From Cyathus striatus (lineage: Eukaryota > Basidiomycota > Agaricomycetes > Agaricales > Nidulariaceae), in NCBI GenBank assembly GCA_025738555.1, contig JAOVFP010000020.1, positions 496,001-560,000 of the forward strand: a DNA stretch of 64,000 nucleotides, in the 5' to 3' direction. Below the pieces are notes generated by a model, which searched no databases, had not been told where the DNA came from, and saw only the letters and a list, made by a program, of their open reading frames with translations. Position 1 is the first letter of the stretch. Each line of letters starts with the position of its first letter. Positions 27,299-39,166 of this stretch are shown here, in pieces. Made by a program: the position numbers and the translations under genes.

Positions 27299-29678
27299 AT
27301 GACATTCCAACTACCGACTAATCTGTCGGCCACTATTTCTCAATCCCGCGCTCGCATATCCATCTTCAATCATGAGATTGACCTAGATATTGTTGCGACA
27401 ACGCTCACTGTCTTGTCCATACTCGCTGTCTCTCGGGTGGTAAAACTTGTCCAAGGTCTACAGGTTAGCGGTGAACTTGCGGTGAACTGCCAATTCTTCT
27501 TGCACACCTGACTATGTTCGTAAACTTGTAGTCTGTGAATTACATGCCTGGCTTGCGCATTCCATTCCAACCTCTGGGATTTCCAGGGGCAGTACTTCCA
27601 ACTTCGTGGTGGAATCCGGGAATGCACTTCCCCTGGTTGTGGAAGAATCACTGTGAGTTCATTTTGCAGGTCCTTTGACAAAGGTTCGCACTTATCTAAA
27701 AACGTAGTTTACAGTTTATAAGAAGTACCAAAGCGAGAATGTCTCAGTAATTCCTTTCGTGTTTGGAGTCCCAGGAATATATACATCGAATATTGATGTC
27801 GCCCGTCAAGTTGTAGCTGGTGGCCACAAAACTAGCTTTATAAAGCCAGAAACTGCAAGTCGTGCATTACTGTAAGTTTCGTTAACTATCGTATGAAGCC
27901 TGCACTTATGATGTTTGTAGTTTATGGGGAATGAATCTCATCGCAGCTGATAAAGAGATGTGGAGGAAGCACAGGCGCATAATGGGACCGGCATTCACCC
28001 AACAGCTGTTAGTCTAAGCGGATGTTTCTTCATATATTTTTCTCACTTCTCGCTTTCAAGTTATCAAATGGTATGGGAGCAAACGATAGAGACATATCGT
28101 GAGATGATTTCCGTTGAAGGGTGGGCAGACAAACAAAGCGTAGAGGTTATGTCTGTGCAGTCTTTGACATTCAAGGTTCACTTCTGTTCCCACCTCTTTT
28201 CAACATCTCCTGATAGACAGGGTAGTTGGCTTTCCTGATAATTGGGAAATGCGGTTTTGGATTCTCCTTCAACTGGGCAGAACCTCCTTCATCCCCGGAC
28301 GGTAGCATGTCTATCCAGGAAGCGCTTCGAGTCGTAGCTGATGACCATATGTTGGCGATCTTCCTTCCCAACTGGATCAAACGATTGCCATTCAGAAGGT
28401 ACGGCGAATACCTGTAATTTTGAAAACCGGCTAACTTGTATAAAACTTGTATAAAGACTACGTATATTAAAGACTGCCCACGAGCAGTTGATGGGATTCA
28501 TGCAGGAGCAGGTGTCACAGAAGAGGGCAGAAATCAGGGGCCGAGACTCGGTTGATAAGGGGAAGAGTGACGTTTTTACTATGCTGGTCAAAGCGAACGA
28601 AGATGAAGCAGGTAAATTCAGGCTAGACGACGAGGAATTGGTATATATCTGTTATTGCACACGTTATATTTATTGGCGCTAACGCGTGTAGATCGGAAAT
28701 GTGTTTATCATGCTGTTCGCTGGTCACGGTAAGGATCTCAATCCCTAGCAGTCGTTCACTATGTTTAAATCGAACACAGAAACAACTGCACATAGTCTTG
28801 CAGCAACGCTAGGGTTTCTCAGCCTACATCAAGATATCCAGCAAGAAGTTCTCGAGCAAATCATTGAAGTTGTGGGCTGGAATCGCGTCCCGGTAGGTAG
28901 TTTAGATGCTCTCCGGAGTCAAAGTTTGATCTCACACATGAATCATGCAAACGGTAGGTTCTGGGGGATTACAGCAAGCTGAATAAGGTGCTTGCTGTAT
29001 TTTATGAAGCACTTAGGATGTTCCGTGGGTACTTTTTATTTATTTGCGTCTTGTTTCCGACAATCCGACAATTGCCCAGCTGCCGGACATGTCATGATAC
29101 GTGAAGCATCCGAAGACACTGTTTTGAATATACCAAATCCACCAGGCGAAGAAGGAAGCACGTCGATGCCGATACCCAAAGGAGTCCAGGTACGCAATTT
29201 TGTGTTGAGAGAGAAACAGAGTTAAATTTGGACGGTAATACAGGTTGTCGTAGATATGATTGGTGTTCGTAAGTCTTATCATTGGCATCATGGTCTGAAC
29301 ACTTTGACCTTCTCTCTTTGCAGAATATAATCCGAGGTACTTCGATGAGCCAGATGATTACAAACCATCGCGCTGGTACGGCGTATCCAACGAGTCAGAA
29401 GCCTTTTCAGCGTTCAGCGTTGGTGGGTCGCCTTTTGTGTTCGCCCTTCTTGCTTGAACCAAGCATGCTTTTCAGGTCCTCGCGCCTGCATTGGTCGAAA
29501 GTTTGCAACAACAGAATCTGTATGCTTCCTTACCTTACTTCTGCGCGACTGGCGCGTGGAGCCGGTGCTAGAAAAGGGAGAGACTCTTGATGCTTGGAAG
29601 CAAAGGGTTTTGGATGCAAAGGTGATTCTAACCCTGGGTGTCGCTGACGTTCCTATACATTTTGTAAGGAGGAAGTAA
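27299..29678 (+). CDS. Cytochrome P450 monooxygenase
   Basis: Membrane-anchored haem-thiolate monooxygenase; substrate unknown. The N terminus (start 27299, or 27290) has a short lumenal segment and a transmembrane helix around IVATTLTVLSILAVSRVVKL. This is followed by PGLRIPFQPLGFPGAVLPTS, a Pro-rich hinge common in mushroom P450s. Key motifs are all present after splicing. WRKHRRIMGPAF is the helix C region. The I-helix motif AGHETTAH is split by an intron after the His codon. The K-helix ExxR is EALR. The haem-binding loop is FSVGPRACIGRKFA, with the Cys codon at 29487-29489. Around a dozen exons; stop at 29678 after HFVRRK. An MFS transporter follows on the same strand 540 nt downstream, which could suggest a shared pathway but is weak evidence. 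Confidence 0.9.
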
Positions 29679-30213
29679 GATTCATGAACTGAATACTAGT
29701 TACTGTAAGTGGTATCATGATCAAGATGATGTGTAGTTGGGTTTCTCGTAATTACGACGATCATAGGTGAGTCCAAGTGAGTCATTCTCACTAGCCGCTA
29801 GAAGGGTGGCGTCTGGTGCAACACAAACCACCGTTAAAATTTAAATTTGTTCGTAGACTAATAAGTTAGCATCCAAGCAAGGTATGAACTAGGCAGGGAT
29901 TCCTGTCGTATCCTGTTGCGCCATTATGTAGTACCAGTAAGATCACCACTGTGAGTTACTGACAGTGACAAGTGTCTCGATGATGAAAGTTTGAACTCTG
30001 AACTGAGTACTGAATCGACTTTAGTGCTTTAGAAGTCACGATAGCAATTGAACTTGAAGCTTGAGTACTTGAGTGATAATCGATAAATATGGACTTGACG
30101 GGCACAATTGTATATCTGATAGTACTCGATAGACCTTCCCTACATTCAAGTGGCCGGCTCCGGCTAATCCTCATCCTTCTCTTTAACTTTTCAACACTCC
30201 TCACTTGAAGAAC
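29679..30213. other. P450-MFS intergenic spacer
   Basis: 535 nt with no recognisable gene. It must carry the P450 3' UTR and the MFS promoter. The last 60 nt before the ATG at 30214 are rich in CTT and CT words. Confidence 0.45.
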
Positions 30214-32303
30214 ATGGAGCTCGAGATATTGCCTGTTAATAGACATTCTACTGGATCGTCCCATTCACTGGCGGTATCGTATCGCTCAGATATAACAAAG
30301 CAACATGCAAGTGCTGTTGTAAGCCCAGTTCAAGGAAGTAATATCCCCAGCCATGATGCTGAGCCACTGGCCCTGACGAAAAAACAAATCCGGTGGCATT
30401 GGATTCAGTTTTGTACCCTGTGTTGGACACTTTTCCTTGCTGGCTGGAATGACGGTACTCTTGGTCCTCTTCTGCCTAGAATCCAAGAAGTTTATGGCGT
30501 ACGTTTCTGGATAACGATGATTCAGATTAGCAGCAGCCTCATTCATTCTTATTCCATCGTATTAGGTAAATTTCACCATTGTATCCCTCATATTCGTATT
30601 CGCATGTGTGGAAAGTATTCCTGCCTTCTCAGATGCCTCGAACAACATTGTGACGTTACTGATCCAGGGATTCATAACCGGTGCGCTGGCCAATGTCCAC
30701 CTCAACGACCGCATTGGATTCGGAAAGGTAGGTTTCAAATTTTAATCATTGTTACTTCTAAAGAGTGAACATATAATCGTCATTTAATTGATGACAATAT
30801 GTACATCATCAGACTATTGCTCTCGGTAATTATGCCTTGTTTAAGTAAACTAAAGATTGCAAGCCGGTAACTTCAATGTTAGGATCTATATTCCAAATTA
30901 TTGCATACACACTTCAGGCCCCTGGGATGCCATTTCCTGTTTTTGTGACAGCCTTCGTAATAAATGGATTCGGAATTGCTGTTCAAGTAAGTCCCGCATT
31001 ATTTAATCCATACTTGACTGTAGGACATTTACTTGACTTTGTACCATTAGGATGCACAGGCGAATGGATTTGTGGTTTCGTATACGTCAAATGCCGCGGC
31101 CAAGATGGGATTCCTTCATGCCGGTTATGGTGCTACCACTTCGGAATCATGTAGTTGTTCACTGCTATGTACTGACGCATACCTATTCTAGGTTTGGGAG
31201 CATTTGCCGCCCCCCTTGTATCCACCCAATTTGCTCAGATACGCCACTGGTCATTTCATTATCTGGTTTCTCTAGCTATCGGGCTAAGCAACACAGTGCT
31301 CCTTATCACCGTATTCCGCTTGAAACCACAAGATGGTTAGGAGTCGACTGTCTCAATTAAAATATGTTAGTTTTCTTACAATCCTGCTTTACAGAATGCC
31401 TCGCTCAAATAGGACAACCTGCCAGAGAGAAAGGGAACAGTGAGCATAGCACCTTCCGTCAAATTTTAAGTCAAAAGGCAGTTCATCTTCTGGCTTTCTT
31501 TATTCTCGTTTATGTCGGCATTGAGGTAACCATTGGAGGTAGAGGATTTTGCTACCTTTTCGGCTGTTGCCTTTTGTTTAATAATATGTACTTGTTTAGG
31601 ATGGATCGTAACATTTATCATCGATGTACGTGGCGGTGGTCCAAACGCTGGTTACATTTCTGCTGGTTTCTTTGGTGGTACGATCGTCGCATTGAGGGCG
31701 AACAATTCAATACTAATACATTTAAAGGATTAACACTCGGTCGAGTGATCCTCCTGTGGGTCAATGAGAAAGTAATTTTACTGTTTCTCTTTTGTAGATA
31801 AGTCCTTATTATCAACATTGTTGCAGGTTGGTGAACGTCGAGTCCTATTCATATACGCCCTCGTGGCAGTCGGGTAGATTTAAATCTGTGTGACGACACC
31901 CATATTATGCTGATTCACGACTCTTTTAGGCTTGAATTGGTTGTCTGGCTCGTCCCCTCTCTCATTGGGGGTGCTGTGGCAGTTTCAATTGTTGGCATCC
32001 TTCTCGGACCTATGTACCCCATTGCCATGAATCAAGCTGGTCGAATTCTACCTGCCTGGTTACTTACGGGGTCAATAGGCTGGATTGCTGGGTTTGGTCA
32101 GGCAGGTAGTGCTATTCTGCCGTTCATGACTGGTGCCATTGCCAATAAGCACGGAATCAAGAGCTTACATCCTTTGTGAGTCTCATCGGTTGTCGTTCAA
32201 GTACTTATAAGGTGCTCATCCAATTATAAGGATCGTTGCGATGATGTGTTTGATGGTTATTCTATGGGCATTAGTTCCACGAAAAGCCCGAAAGGAAGAT
32301 TAA
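30214..32303 (+). CDS. MFS transporter, fucose-permease-like
   Basis: Plasma-membrane secondary transporter of the major facilitator superfamily. Start 30214 reads MELEILPVNRHSTG with a hydrophilic N terminus of about 60 residues, then QFCTLCWTLFLAGWNDGTLG, the first helix with the WNDG loop seen in fungal fucose permease/Bsc6-like carriers. Later helices include NFTIVSLIFVFAC, LLIQGFITGALANVHLNDR, AYTLQAPGMPFPVFVTAFVI, NAAAKMGFLHAGYG, HWSFHYLVSLAIGLSNTVLL, LLAFFILVYVGIEVTIGG, GGPNAGYISAGFFGG, VLFIYALVAVGLELVVWLVP and WIAGFGQAGSAILPFMTGAIA. The protein ends PRKARKED before a TAA at 32303. About ten short introns. Substrate unknown; sugars or sugar-like compounds are the family's usual cargo. 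Confidence 0.82.
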
Positions 32304-33125
32304 TCGCCGAATAAACGATGGTACATAATTAACCCTAAGGCCGGCTGTCGCCGGCAAAGCCGCATTATCAGGTTTGTCTCAATACCTTGACCAATCACAG
32401 ACTACAGTTTCATTACAGAGCAAAACGTTAGTATCATATCAAGGCAAAATGAAATAGAAGTTTCCTTAGAAAAGCAGTAGCGGTACAAGTATAAATCATG
32501 TAAGGAGTATCAGCGGAAGAGCCTGAGCCCAGAGCCATAACAAGTGGCAGACCGCAACAACTCCAAGTACACCCATGTGCAAAGCAAAGTACTTGTCAGA
32601 CATAAGTAGATCCTAATTTAAATGCCACTCGTTAGCATGTAAATGCCCATCGACCACTGCAAAGTCACCAAGAGGTTTGAAGAAGTGAGAACAAAGGAAA
32701 CAATAGGAGCGTACAAAGGGAAAAGCCAAAAAATGAAAACCCAAAGAGGAAATGGTATGATGACATCGGGTTTTTATGAATTTCCCTGCCAAATTTCGTT
32801 TCATTTCGTCCACCAAAACCCAACTACCTGAAGGTAGTGGGAACTTTAAAAGAGATTAAAATTGTCAGCAAGTATATCAAGTCTTTCGCTGTCCATTAAT
32901 GTCCATACTTACCAGGATTATAAATTTTTTAAATATAATAACAAATTGAGAACAATGGTGTTTTGCCCTGCTTCAGAGAGTATCTCATAAATACCACCGT
33001 TTCTTGGGCATCACAATATCAATCTATAAAACAGTACAACATAACGATTGCCACTAGTAGCTGAGTAAGTACAACTTCCAGCCTTAGGCAAAAGCTGGTT
33101 CTTCGCCTAAGAAATCACTTCCATG
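32304..33125. other. Convergent intergenic region
   Basis: About 0.8 kb between the MFS stop codon and the 3' end of the minus-strand repeat precursor. A GC-rich imperfect palindrome, GCCGGCTGTCGCCGGC, sits at about 32341-32356, close after the MFS stop, and could fold in the 3' UTR. The rest is AT-rich with nothing recognisable. Confidence 0.45.
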
Positions 33126-34017
33126 CTAATCGAGTTCCTCGAGCGACTCAAGTTCCCGCTCTTCGATTTCACGCTCATAAAGATCATCCAAATTACGCTG
33201 TTGTTGCTGCTGATATTGGCTAAGGAAATGGGATTGTTAAGTTTGTGATGCAGACACTAGCAAGAAGACTCACTTCGCAGCACCTTGTGCAACTGCACCT
33301 ACTCCGTCTCTATGTTTGCTCAAAAACCGACCGGCTGATCGAAGCAATGATCCAACTTTGCGAGCTTCAAGAGTGACATCGTCAAAATCTCGTTCCATCA
33401 TTTCATCAAGCTCCAGATCACGTTTTTGTTGCTGCTGTTGCCCTCCAGTGAAGACTTTGCTGACACCTTTGATGGCTTTAAGACCTAGTCCGAAAAGTCC
33501 ACGAGCTTCAAAGTCACTGATGTGACGCTCGAGCAACTCGTCAAGCTCGCGTTCGAAGACCTCGTCGTCAAGATCACGTCTCTGTTGTTGTTGGGAGTTC
33601 CCGGAGGAATGATGAAATACTTTCCCGATGCCTTTAATCGCTTTTAAGCCAATGCCAAAGAGACCTCGAGCATCAATGTCATGTCTCTCCAGCAATTCCT
33701 GAAGCTCTCTTTGGAAAACTTCGTTATCGAAATCTCGTTCATACAGATTGTCCAAGTCTCTCTGTTGCTGAGAGCCATGACTGAAAGCGCCAGCAATGCC
33801 TTTGACAGCCTTAAATCCCAAACCGAATAGTCCCCGTGCATCAATATCATTGAGATCTCTCCTGTATAAAATGGCTCAGCACACGACATTGATAAGATCC
33901 GAGATACGATAGGGATTACGTTACTTACGTTGCAAGAATTTCTGGATTAATGGTGGCAGAAAGCACGGGTGCAACAACAACAGCTGCGAATACTACTGTA
34001 GAAGCGACTTTAACCAT
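33126..34017 (-). CDS. KEP-A: secreted multi-peptide repeat precursor
   Basis: A 256-residue secreted protein from three exons (34017-33929, 33861-33274, 33219-33126). The signal peptide is MVKVASTVVFAAVVVAPVLS. The body has four units with a period of about 55 residues. Each unit has a cationic amphipathic core, a Gln run ending in a basic residue or pair, then an acidic linker. Cores begin at residues 40, 96, 151 and 198, each right after DAR or EAR. Cores 1-3 start GLFGLGFKAVKGIAGAF, GLFGIGLKAIKGIGKVF and GLFGLGLKAIKGVSKVF; core 4 (KVGSLLRSAGRFLSKH) is divergent but still cationic. Linkers are of the type DLDDEVFERELDELLERH. The layout matches Kex2-processed repeat proteins, where basic sites (RR, KR) release peptides. 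The core pattern, hydrophobic faces with Lys spaced 3-4 apart, resembles membrane-active peptides, which is inference. Ends SLEELD. TATAAAAA lies near 34149-34156 on the minus strand. Divergent from the CNH gene. Confidence 0.85.
33408..33900 (-). repeat. Tandem repeat units of KEP-A
   Basis: Three close coding repeats of about 165-168 nt, each encoding a GLFGxGxKAxKG core plus Gln run and acidic linker, with a fourth diverged unit just below (towards 33220). Differences are mainly conservative (Leu/Ile/Val/Phe swaps in the hydrophobic face), while core Lys positions are kept. Approximate borders only. Confidence 0.8.
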
Positions 34018-34926
34018 TATCGAAAGTGTACGTGAAGGATAGATGTAGAAAGTGTTCGAAGAAGGTGCGATCAACGCAGGAGTCGGTTCCTGGGGATAAT
34101 AAATGGAGGGGTGAGACCAGCTGAGGAACATAGGTGAGGATAATCCTGTTTTTATACCATCGACCCTTCACCTCGCCGATTCGGCAACACCTGGAATTTG
34201 AATACTGTTGCTTGAGACGGGTGGCACCCATCACCCCCAACGCCGATTATGCTAAATTTAGGCATTTCAAATGATGTCAAGTAGGGCGAACACTTACTAG
34301 GACTCATTCATTGCTTTAGGCGCAATTATTAACATACGATACTGTATGCAATGGTCGAAAATCACAGCGTCGCAGCAATTTCGACTGCATTATTTATCGC
34401 TGACGATAAGTTCCGTACGGACATGTACGTAGCTGATTCTTGGTCGTCTCCATGTAGTTTACGTCTGACACTTTCAGATACTAATGTTGCGGTAGTCTGC
34501 AGGTGGCTGTGATAGCACTGCAGTTATCCTATTTATAAGATCATGAAGCTTTGAAGAGTCGGGCGAACAGCCTTAAGCAGCGATGCCACTTCCAACATAA
34601 GTACTTCATGGAAATACCTCCCTGTAGGCTGTGATATGTATGAAACTAAGTGTTTGAAGTATAAATGATCGTTGTATCGTTGCCAAATCGTTGCTTGATC
34701 CATTTTTGCAGCGTGATGTTCATATGGCTGCTTGTAGCGTTGGTCGAAGGTGGAGAGATGGCGGGACACGGTACAAACTATGTAAGTACAAAGTTCTTGC
34801 TGCCGCCGTCGCCTTGTCATCGAAACACATATAAATAAGAATATCGAGCTCGACGTCACTTGCAAGCTGCCTCCGACCTCGTCCTCAACACGTCCTCGTC
34901 AACGTTGTCCGTTTTATTAACCTCAC
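34018..34926. promoter_or_regulatory. Divergent promoter region KEP-A / CNH gene
   Basis: 909 nt between two divergent starts. A TATAAAAA box (34149-34156, minus strand) lies about 130 nt upstream of the KEP-A start. The other side has no clear TATA box, as expected of a housekeeping-type gene. No gene is supportable between them. Confidence 0.5.
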
Positions 34927-36421
34927 ATGAGCACACCTGTCCCACAAGAAGTCCCGCCTTACCAAGCACAACAACTTGTCAATAGCGTTCTTCAGGAGTT
35001 TCGTCCGTGTTCTTCTATATATTTGGCTATAAACATCCGTGCCTAATACTGAACAGACTTAGACACGCGTGCGGTGGAAGTGCGATGTGCACAAGCATTA
35101 GGTATTGTTCTATGTCCTTCGTTTTTACAATGAGTCCGACTTGTTTTGTCCAATTTAGGGTCTGAAATTTACGTTGGATGCTCTAATGGAGAGTTGCTTC
35201 GATTCGCATTGCAAGCCGACGACCCCGACAAGGTTAGCCAATGTGAAATACGGAAGACAAACAAATCATGTTAAATGCGCCATAGCTTGATTATTCTACC
35301 TTTTCGCGGCAAACTATATCCGCTGGGAAGCCAGTAGAAGAAATTGTTCTTATACCCAGCTTGTTCCGTGCCCTCATCCTATCTGGTACTAATTCCACTC
35401 AGTGCATTTACCATGTTCCTCCGTATCCGACATAGACCTTACTGTACTCCTCTTTCTAGACCGACAACTTCACTTTTATGTACTCCCATCCCTGGATCCC
35501 GTCCCCTACAACCTAATCAAACCTATACGACATGTCGTCACTTTTGCAGTCGACGCTCAGCATTTGAAACGACCACCGCCTCCTGGTGGAGCACTAGGAG
35601 AGGCAGTAGACTTCTGCGTTATAAAAAGGAACGCTATTGCGATGTACATGCTGAGGGATAGGTTATTCTACCAGAAGGTGAACACAGTATACTTTTCATA
35701 AGTTAAGGCGGGCTTAAAAAGGTCGTTTATCTTCAGGAGATACCGTTACCAAGTGGTGCTTCATTAGCGCGGCGTGCGGGTCATGCCCTGTGCATTGCAG
35801 ATCAAGATTTTTACAATATGGTTGACCTTGAAGGAACTCTCCTTTTCCAACTCTTACCTCTCAATCAAGCACCGGGGTCAATTCCAGTTCCCATAAAACC
35901 TCATATAGTCGTCATAGGGCCAAACGAGTTCCTCATTCTATCTTGGACAGGCACCAACACTCTAGGGCTTTTTATCACTGGCAACGGGGATCCCGTTCGT
36001 GGAACTCTTGAATGGCCTGCACATCCCGACTCTATATGTGCGCTGCTTATACTTGATCAAAATCACTCAGCTGACACTTCTAGCAGCCGTTGATTATCCG
36101 TATGTTATTGCTCTTCTACCCAATGGCGCTATCGAAGTCCACAGCCTAGAAACCCAAACATTAGTGCAGGTGCTGACGGCTGACGACGAAACAGATCCAG
36201 GTCAGCGAAGAGTAGGTATAACAGCTAGTTTTGGTGGTTATTTCGTCCCGTCGCATCAGCAGTCCCATAAGATGCACAAGGTGCGAGTAGGTCTACTCCG
36301 CACATCGCCTTCAACAAAGGAGGATCAAATACATGATACAAATGAGAATTATAGTTGGTCATTAGAACACCCAAGTGCGCCCGATGAAGATGTGGAGGTG
36401 TTAGTGGGCTATGATGTCTGA
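34927..36421 (+). CDS. CNH-domain protein, Vps3/TRAP1-like
   Basis: The start at 34927 gives MSTPVPQEVPPYQAQQLVNS, joined by short introns to DLDTRAVEVRCAQALGSEIY, VGCSNGELLRFALQADDPDK, EEIVLIPSLFRALILS and DRQLHFYVLPSLDPVPYN. This is the citron-homology (CNH) beta-propeller of the Vps3/TGFBRAP1/Vps39 group, which tethers endosomes or vacuoles by binding Rab GTPases. Later blades include FAVDAQHLKRPPPPGG, VDFCVIKRNAIAMYMLRDRL, FLILSWTGTNTLGLFITGNG and YPYVIALLPNGAIEVHSLET. The protein stops at 36421 soon after the propeller (about 420 residues), with VEVLVGYDV. CORVET Vps3 proteins normally carry a long alpha-solenoid after the CNH domain. I find no such continuation downstream, so this is either a short family form or a truncated one. 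Confidence 0.75.
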
Positions 36422-37292
36422 CCGATAGAGTATCCACCATGCCAGTTTCTGAATTATTTGCCATTCTATCCGGTCATATTTTTAGTCATATCGTCACAGC
36501 CATTCAATCTATTCACTGGTCATCGCACATAGCCTGTAATTAGTGCTTTATAGCTGGACTTCAACGTTCAACGTCAACTTTGACAATATTACATTGGCTA
36601 ATCCACCTTTACGTTCGTACTGATTGAATATACGACAGTAACGCAGAAAACTTTTTATCCCAGAAATGGACCATTGGGGAACCGTTGTGTAAGCCTGGCG
36701 CTCGTATTACCAATATACTCACTTCCAGTCTCACCACCGACGTCCCAACACACGCCGCTCTCTAAGATATCCTCAAGGCCAAACGCTACCCCGACGCGAC
36801 GGACACTGGGCAGTGACTCGTCAATTACTTCCGTTTTTCTCTATTTTTTCATATATATACCTTCTCTCCCCCATCTTCCTTACTACGTACAATGAAGGTA
36901 TGTTTCATCCATTATATCTATTTACTACATTATGATTCTTACTACGTGCAACGAAGATACCTTGACCCAGTCACATTACGTTCGATTCAACCACCAATGA
37001 CTCGTGAGGCTGCCGAAACATGACAGCCTTTCACGTTGAGGCTATTTGTCTGGAATTACTTATTTAAAGTAGTGACCGAGATCCACAAATGTGACTTGCA
37101 GCAAGTTTCTCGTCGGGGGGTCGTGGTTGAATTATAAGTGAATGTGGTCCACAGCATTATTAGATAAAAATGGCTAATAACGTCTGAATATGCCACGTAG
37201 TATTGAATTTTAATAGCCGCAAATAAGGTATCATTCTAGAAATACACCGATAGTACATATGATAACGAAATAAGAAATATGCGTGCAACGCT
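36422..37292. other. Spacer between CNH gene and H2A
   Basis: Convergent 3' flanks, 871 nt. A short coding-like run at about 36720-36810 (reading DILKAKRYPDATDTG, between an AG acceptor-like site and a TGA) is bounded by stops and could be a relic exon. Nothing firm. TATATATA at about 36850-36857 has no gene behind it that I can support. Confidence 0.4.
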
Positions 37293-37869
<577 letters not shown>

Positions 37870-38203
37870 TGCTTGAAGTAGTGGATAGTTGATGAGTTAC
37901 AATTGAGATTTAAAATGTGCAAGGCGGAGGATGGGTGGGACGACGGATTGGAGAGAAATGGCCGATTGTGTTGCCGCCGTATTTATAGCTTAGCCGAGGG
38001 TGGATTCGCCAAAAAAAGCGATCAACAAAGACGCGTCGCGCGTTAGTGTGAACAAACAAGTACAACATCACGTGTTATTATATAAACACTCGCACGTCCG
38101 TTCAACAGCGTCTTCCTCATCTCTCCTTCTTACCACCACTATCACGCCTCTTCTCCGACTTCGCAGCCATTTATACCCTCTCCAACAATATTCTACGCTA
38201 GCT
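37870..38203. promoter_or_regulatory. Bidirectional H2A-H2B promoter
   Basis: 334 nt between the two start codons. A TATAAATA-type box is on the minus strand around 37978-37986 (for H2A) and TATATAAA on the plus strand around 38079 (for H2B). The GC-rich middle (about 37990-38045) probably holds shared upstream elements; I cannot name a specific factor site. Confidence 0.75.
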
Positions 38204-38800
38204 ATGGCCCCAAAACCTGCTTCCACCGCTGGAAAGGCACCTGCCTCCACCGCATCTAAAGCTCCTGCTAAAAGCACTGAGGGATCCAAGGCTGCGAAGA
38301 AAACATCGAAGGCTGCGGCACCTGCTGACGGTGAGAAGAAGAAGCGTAAGAAGGTCAGAAAGGAGACTTACTCTTCCTACATCTACAAGGGTGAGTGATC
38401 TACTTCAAAGATGTTATTCTGTTACTAATTTCTTATTTACAGTCTTGAAGCAGGTTCACCCTGATACTGGTATCTCAAACAAAGCAATGGCCATTCTCAA
38501 CTCCTTTGTCAATGATATCTTTGAGCGCATTGCGACAGAAGCTTCCAGTACGTTATTTGATTTACTTCGTTTCAACAAGTTCTTATCTTCTGTTTGCCAG
38601 AGCTTGCTGCTTACTCCAAGAAGTCTACCATTTCATCGCGTGAGATCCAAACATCTGTGCGATTGATCTTGCCTGGTGAGCTGGCTAAGCATGCTATCTC
38701 TGAGGGTACAAAGTCGGTGACCAGTAAGTAAATTTGTTGCTTGTTCAGTTAAGTGAGTCTAATGCGTTTCTCAGAGTTCTCATCTGCGGGTGCCAAGTAA
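38204..38800 (+). CDS. HTB1: Histone H2B
   Basis: Core histone, 146 residues, four exons: 38204-38390, 38443-38547, 38601-38723, 38775-38800. An Ala/Lys/Pro-rich tail ([20 protein letters not shown]) precedes the fold: [98 protein letters not shown]. The Lys of TKFSS near the C terminus is the conserved Rad6/Bre1 ubiquitination site. All three introns sit within codons and splice cleanly. Intact. Confidence 0.97.
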
Positions 38801-39166
38801 TGGACTTGTTTAGTTTCGTCTTATCTGTGTTTTACTACTACGGTCTATGTACATCAGTGTATTTTTCATTAATCTATTGGGATAAGAGTAACTGAAACGT
38901 TATTACGTCGTTAACTGAGAACAACACAGTTCGTTGAACGCTTCATATGGGTAATGAGTAAAGTATGCAGGTTTGAACCTTTTAAGTAAATTAAAAAGTA
39001 ACTGAACATGTTGGCATGATGCGCAAGGAACTAGCACTCACGCTCACTAAACTCGGCCCGCCGGCATATGTGGTATTTGTCAATGTTACTATCGGAAGCT
39101 CACTGTCAGTGGCAGGTTACGTGAGGCTCTTCCTTGCTGCCCATTCTCTAGCTTTTCTGCAGAAGG
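38801..39166. other. Intergenic region after H2B
   Basis: 366 nt: H2B 3' flank and upstream region of the next plus-strand gene. No other feature seen. Confidence 0.4.

Noticed and set aside
32341..32356. GC-rich palindrome after the MFS stop as a terminator
   Set aside because: Intrinsic hairpin terminators are not used by fungal RNA polymerase II; noted only as a 3' UTR structure.
33408..33900. KEP-A as a pheromone precursor
   Set aside because: Basidiomycete pheromone precursors are short, lack a signal peptide and end in a CaaX box; KEP-A has a signal peptide and ends EELD.
36720..36810. Coding-like run reading DILKAKRYPDATDTG
   Set aside because: Bounded by stops on both sides and not joinable to the upstream CNH gene in a frame I could justify; left as a possible relic.
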